Notes under the pieces: generated by a model | The model's database searches: none | What the model was told of the DNA's origin: nothing | The model's input: only the letters and a program-made list of their open reading frames with translations | NCBI RefSeq assembly: GCF_001591365.1 | Contig: NZ_BCUT01000006.1 | Coordinates: 62,001 to 126,000, forward strand | Direction of reading: 5' to 3' | Source: Variovorax paradoxus NBRC 15149 | GTDB taxonomy: Bacteria > Pseudomonadota > Gammaproteobacteria > Burkholderiales > Burkholderiaceae_C | DNA: 64,000 nt | In this document: positions 61,260 to 64,000 of the stretch, piece after piece | Numbering within the stretch: position 1 is the first letter of the stretch | How the letters are laid out: each line of letters opens with the position of its first letter | Position numbers and translations under genes: made by a program

Positions 61260-62294
61260 TTAGACGGGCTTGGCGCGAGTGGCTGCCGGCGCGTCGCCGC
61301 GCGGCAGCCAGAGGCCGTCGATGAAGTAGCGTTCGCGCAGCATCATCACGAGCTGTGCGCGCTTGTGCGGCAGGTCGAACTCCTTCACCTTGGCGTAGCC
61401 CGACTTGTCGAGGTTGCGGATCTGCTGCACGTGGTCGATGCGCGGCTCGCCCACGGCGCGCTGGGTGCGCGGGTCGCACAGGAAGATGTAGTGCGAGATG
61501 GAGGTGAGCCACGCGGTGGCGAATGCCTTGCCGCGGAACGACGGCTCGCCGACCAGCACGTGCCAGCCGCGGTCGTAGTCCTGCACGTCGTAGAAGGGCG
61601 CGATGCGGCTTTCCTTGGCCCAGTACATCTCGAAGTAGGCAAAGGGCTCGCCGTCGAAGCTCGCGATCATCGAGTACATGTGCGGATCGCGATCGATGCC
61701 CGAGAGGTAGGCGCGGTGCTTGTCCAGGTCGCCTTCCTCGTCCCAGATCTCGGCCACGTCGGGGTCGTTCATCCAGCGGTTGAAGATGCCCAGGTCGCGC
61801 TCGAAGTCGATGCTGCGAAACGAGAAGGTCTTGCCGAGCCACGGAATGAAGCGCTGGTAGAGCACGCCGCGGGGCTTGGGCGTGCGCAGCGGATGCACCT
61901 TGCCGTTGCTGAGCGCATAGCGCTGCGCCATCGGGGCATGCACGGCGGGAAGCCACAGCCGCGGCTGCTGCCAGAGCATGTCGCGAAAGGCGCGCACGCC
62001 GCCGTCCGGCGACGCGAGCAGCACGCCGGTGTGGGCCAGCTCCTCGGCCAGCGCGGGCGCCGCCACCGCGAGGCTCTTGTGCGCGGGGAGGTGCTCGAAG
62101 GCGGCTTCCAGGGCCGCGAGCAGGTGAGGGGTGGAGGCCGCACTGCCGTCGACCCATTGGAGCGCGGCATCGGCCCCCCCGGTCGCGAGCCGCCAGAGCG
62201 AGCGCGTGTCGCCCTGGCGGCTGCGCACGGCGAGCATCCCGCCGTCCAGGGTGATGTCGTGCGGCGTGCCGTCGGCGTAGGAGGTGAGGGTCAT
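61260..62294 (-). CDS. IucB-like siderophore N-acyltransferase (GNAT)
   Basis: The 344-residue protein matches the AlcB/IucB/RhbD family, which acetylates or acylates N-hydroxylated amines. The C-terminal GNAT part (about residues 150-330) contains SFRSIDFERDLGIFNRWMND, YFEMYWAKES, the DRGWHVLVGEPSFRGKAFAT acetyl-CoA-binding stretch and RIDHVQQIRNLDKSGYAKV. Its most likely substrate is N5-hydroxyornithine, giving N5-acetyl-N5-hydroxyornithine or a longer acyl form. ATG at 62294 overlaps the formyltransferase stop by 4 bp, which fixes the start; the longer frame upstream lies in that gene. Confidence 0.88.
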   Translation of the reverse strand: MTLTSYADGTPHDITLDGGMLAVRSRQGDTRSLWRLATGGADAALQWVDGSAASTPHLLAALEAAFEHLPAHKSLAVAAPALAEELAHTGVLLASPDGGVRAFRDMLWQQPRLWLPAVHAPMAQRYALSNGKVHPLRTPKPRGVLYQRFIPWLGKTFSFRSIDFERDLGIFNRWMNDPDVAEIWDEEGDLDKHRAYLSGIDRDPHMYSMIASFDGEPFAYFEMYWAKESRIAPFYDVQDYDRGWHVLVGEPSFRGKAFATAWLTSISHYIFLCDPRTQRAVGEPRIDHVQQIRNLDKSGYAKVKEFDLPHKRAQLVMMLRERYFIDGLWLPRGDAPAATRAKPV

Positions 62295-63136
62295 GGGGTT
62301 CCTTCGGTGGACCGGCGGCTCGCGAGCAGGGCCAGGCCCTGGTGGAGCGCCGGAAAGAGGCTGTGGTTGAAGTTGTTCCAGCGCAGCTCGAGGATCGAAT
62401 CCGCGGGGTCGATGTGCGTGCCGAGCACGTCGTGGATGACCTCGCCGGAGTCGATGCCGTTGTCCACGTAGTGCAGCGAGGCGCCGGTCTTCAGGAGCGG
62501 CGGGGCGGCGATGCTTTCCATCGTCTGCCAGTTCACGACCTTGCGGCCCTTGGCGCCGTGCAGCGCATCGAGCGTGGCGCGGGCGCCGCGGCGCTCGTAG
62601 GGCGACTCGATGCACGTGATGCCGGGGTGGATGTTGACGATCCTGCGGTGGAACGGCGCACCCGGGCGCACGAGCTCGTCCAGGATGACCAGCAGGCCGT
62701 CGAGCACGACGATGTCGGCCTGCAGCGTGAGCAGCTTGTCCAGCAGGCGGCGCTCGAAGGCGCTCTTGGCGGCGGGGCGTTCTTTCGCATCGAGCGGAAG
62801 CCGCCGGTATTCGGACGGCACCGCGTGGAGCATGCCGTTGAGCTGCTTGCCCTGCGTCTTCAGGTCGCCCGGAAATATCCACTGGCGGCCGGGCTGGCAG
62901 GAGAAGCCGTAGTCCTGTAGCGCCGCGCGGTCCCGCGGCGAGCCTTCGTCGTCGTCGTAGACGATGCCTTCGAGCGAATAGGCCTCGCCCAGCGGGCTTT
63001 CGTCCAGTGCCTTGGCCAGGTATTCGAGCGGGGACGCCATATAGCGCTGCGTGCCCTTGAAGTCGATGTACTGGCCGGCCTTGTCGGCGGCCGCGTTTCT
63101 CAAGGACAGGATGTAGACGAGCTTTGCCTTGGACAT
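62291..63136 (-). CDS. PvdF-like N5-hydroxyornithine formyltransferase
   Basis: The 281-residue protein resembles PvdF and other 10-formyltetrahydrofolate-dependent formyltransferases. The catalytic region shows VVLDGLLVILDELV (about residues 144-157), RIVNIHPGITCIESPYERRG (about 166-185) and HYVDNGIDSGEVIHDV (about 224-239), giving the Asn-His-Asp set of the family. It would formylate N5-hydroxyornithine to a hydroxamate. The start at 63136 (MSKAKLVYILSLRNAAADKA) matches PvdF length (about 275). It sits about 95 bp after the reductase gene and overlaps the acyltransferase gene by 4 bp. Confidence 0.9.
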   Translation of the reverse strand: MSKAKLVYILSLRNAAADKAGQYIDFKGTQRYMASPLEYLAKALDESPLGEAYSLEGIVYDDDEGSPRDRAALQDYGFSCQPGRQWIFPGDLKTQGKQLNGMLHAVPSEYRRLPLDAKERPAAKSAFERRLLDKLLTLQADIVVLDGLLVILDELVRPGAPFHRRIVNIHPGITCIESPYERRGARATLDALHGAKGRKVVNWQTMESIAAPPLLKTGASLHYVDNGIDSGEVIHDVLGTHIDPADSILELRWNNFNHSLFPALHQGLALLASRRSTEGTP

Positions 63137-63233
63137 GGGTGTGGCGTGAAAGGATGGATCGGCGTTGGAGTTGGCTCGGGAGCAGGCAGGCGTGGGGCCT
63201 TCAGGAGAGAAGACGTGGCAGCGCGCCATCTGT

Positions 63234-64000
63234 TCACGGCTGCAGGATTTCGCCGGCGCTCTTGCGGTGCTGCGGCGCGAGCGGGCAGGCGCCGCAGTAG
63301 TCCTCGCGCGGAAGCAGGTAGTAGAGACAGCACTGGCGGTGCAGCTTGACCGGCCGGCCCTGGCCGGCGCCGGCCGGCCGCACCTCGCGGCAGCGGGCGT
63401 GCAAGGGGTTGAGCGGCCGGGCCTCGTCCGGCCAGGCGGGGTGGTGCAGGAGACGGTCGCGGTCGTGTGCGATGTGGGCTGCACCGCCGGTCGCGGCCAG
63501 CGCCATGTCGAAGATCGGTTCGAGGTGGCGCGCGGTGTTGCCCCACAGGATCTTGGGCGCAAGCCGCGTGAGGCTGCACAGGGCAGTGAAAAGCGGCTGA
63601 AGGTGCTGCCACAGCAGCGGCGCATAGCGCTGCGCGGTGTCGGCGCCGCGGCGCGCATCGCCCAGGTGCAGCACATGAAAGCTCGCGGGCGCGCCCTTGT
63701 CGTCGAGCCGCACCCAGATGTGCTCCGCTGAAACGGGAAGCACGTGCTGCAGCACGCTGGCGGCGGCCACCACGGGCGGCAGCAACGCGGAGAGATAGTC
63801 CAGGCTCCATGCCGAGGCGACCGGCCGCAGGTCGAGCGCGCCGGCCGCGCCGCGCGCTCGCGCGTGAAGGTGCAGCACGTCGGCAAGGAGCGAAGGCGAA
63901 TGCGCCAGTTCGGCCACGCGCAGTGCGCCGGCCGGTACCGTGTCCGCGCACTGCAGCCGCTCGGCATGCACGGCCAGTGCACCGGGGAACAGGGGTTTCA
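63234..64000 (-). CDS. FhuF-type ferric-siderophore reductase, 5' end at the window edge
   Basis: FhuF-type proteins reduce ferric siderophores in the cytoplasm using a [2Fe-2S] cluster. The C-terminal cluster motif is visible as RQCCLYYLLPREDYCGACPL, with the Cys-Cys-x10-Cys-x2-Cys spacing, about 20 residues from the end. The open frame reaches the right edge. The codons just inside the edge read ?TG AAA CCC CTG, so the likely start is an NTG codon whose first base is at 64001, giving M-KPLFPGALAVHAE. An internal GTG at 63971 is a less likely start. About 255 residues match the family length. It heads the minus-strand arm of the siderophore cluster, so the promoter of that arm lies outside the window. 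Confidence 0.87.
   Translation of the reverse strand, partial: KPLFPGALAVHAERLQCADTVPAGALRVAELAHSPSLLADVLHLHARARGAAGALDLRPVASAWSLDYLSALLPPVVAAASVLQHVLPVSAEHIWVRLDDKGAPASFHVLHLGDARRGADTAQRYAPLLWQHLQPLFTALCSLTRLAPKILWGNTARHLEPIFDMALAATGGAAHIAHDRDRLLHHPAWPDEARPLNPLHARCREVRPAGAGQGRPVKLHRQCCLYYLLPREDYCGACPLAPQHRKSAGEILQP

Overview
The window is GC-rich, densely coded DNA from a betaproteobacterium of the Comamonadaceae, most likely Variovorax. The assignment rests on the housekeeping gene order (folC, SPOR-domain gene, cvpA, purF, metZ, gltX), the frequent GTG/TTG starts, and a lipopeptide siderophore locus of the variochelin/vacidobactin/variobactin kind known from that genus. Genus and family names are recalled from general knowledge; no search was run.

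Left edge (1-6.2 kb, minus strand): a type VI secretion accessory island. A VgrG spike gene is followed by a small membrane protein, a DUF2169 protein with a pentapeptide-repeat tail, and a second pentapeptide-repeat protein cut by the window edge. The last three are joined by 4-bp ATGA overlaps. Middle left (6.3-23.6 kb): housekeeping genes. These are an Asp/Glu-racemase-like protein, an alpha/beta hydrolase, an aldo/keto reductase, ybaK, plsY, a RidA protein, a retropepsin-like protease, yajQ, murB, a Gly-rich membrane protein, argG, ppnP, a secreted Gln/Pro/Tyr-rich protein, an ArsC-like protein, folC, a SPOR protein, cvpA, purF, metZ and gltX. A tRNA operon, Ala(GGC)-Glu(TTC)-Asp(GTC), with a clear intrinsic terminator follows. 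Next come a PAP2 phosphatase with an extra membrane domain, an M20 peptidase, a SYLF lipoprotein and a ParB-like protein.

Right half (28.7-64 kb): a complete siderophore cluster. The plus-strand arm has a Fur-box-like site, an ECF sigma factor, a 67-residue FecR N-terminal fragment, an MbtH protein, a type II thioesterase, a phosphopantetheinyl transferase, a TauD/SyrP-like hydroxylase and five megasynthases. The megasynthases read FAAL-ACP-C-A-T, KS-AT-KR-ACP, C-A-T, C-A-T-E-C-A-T and C-A-T-TE. The minus-strand arm converges on it with a TonB receptor, ornithine N5-oxygenase, IucB-like acyltransferase, PvdF-like formyltransferase and a FhuF-type ferric-siderophore reductase cut by the right edge.

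How it works together: signature residues read by hand predict a fatty acyl chain, an unresolved residue X1, a reduced (possibly methylated) C3 unit, Ser, a D-configured basic residue of the (hydroxy)ornithine type, Thr, and Asp that the hydroxylase would convert to beta-hydroxy-Asp. Iron would be bound by hydroxamate and beta-hydroxyaspartate groups. Uptake would go through the TonB receptor and release through the FhuF-type reductase. The receptor lacks an STN signalling domain and the FecR protein lacks its membrane and periplasmic parts. The sigma factor is therefore probably controlled by iron through Fur rather than by classical cell-surface signalling.
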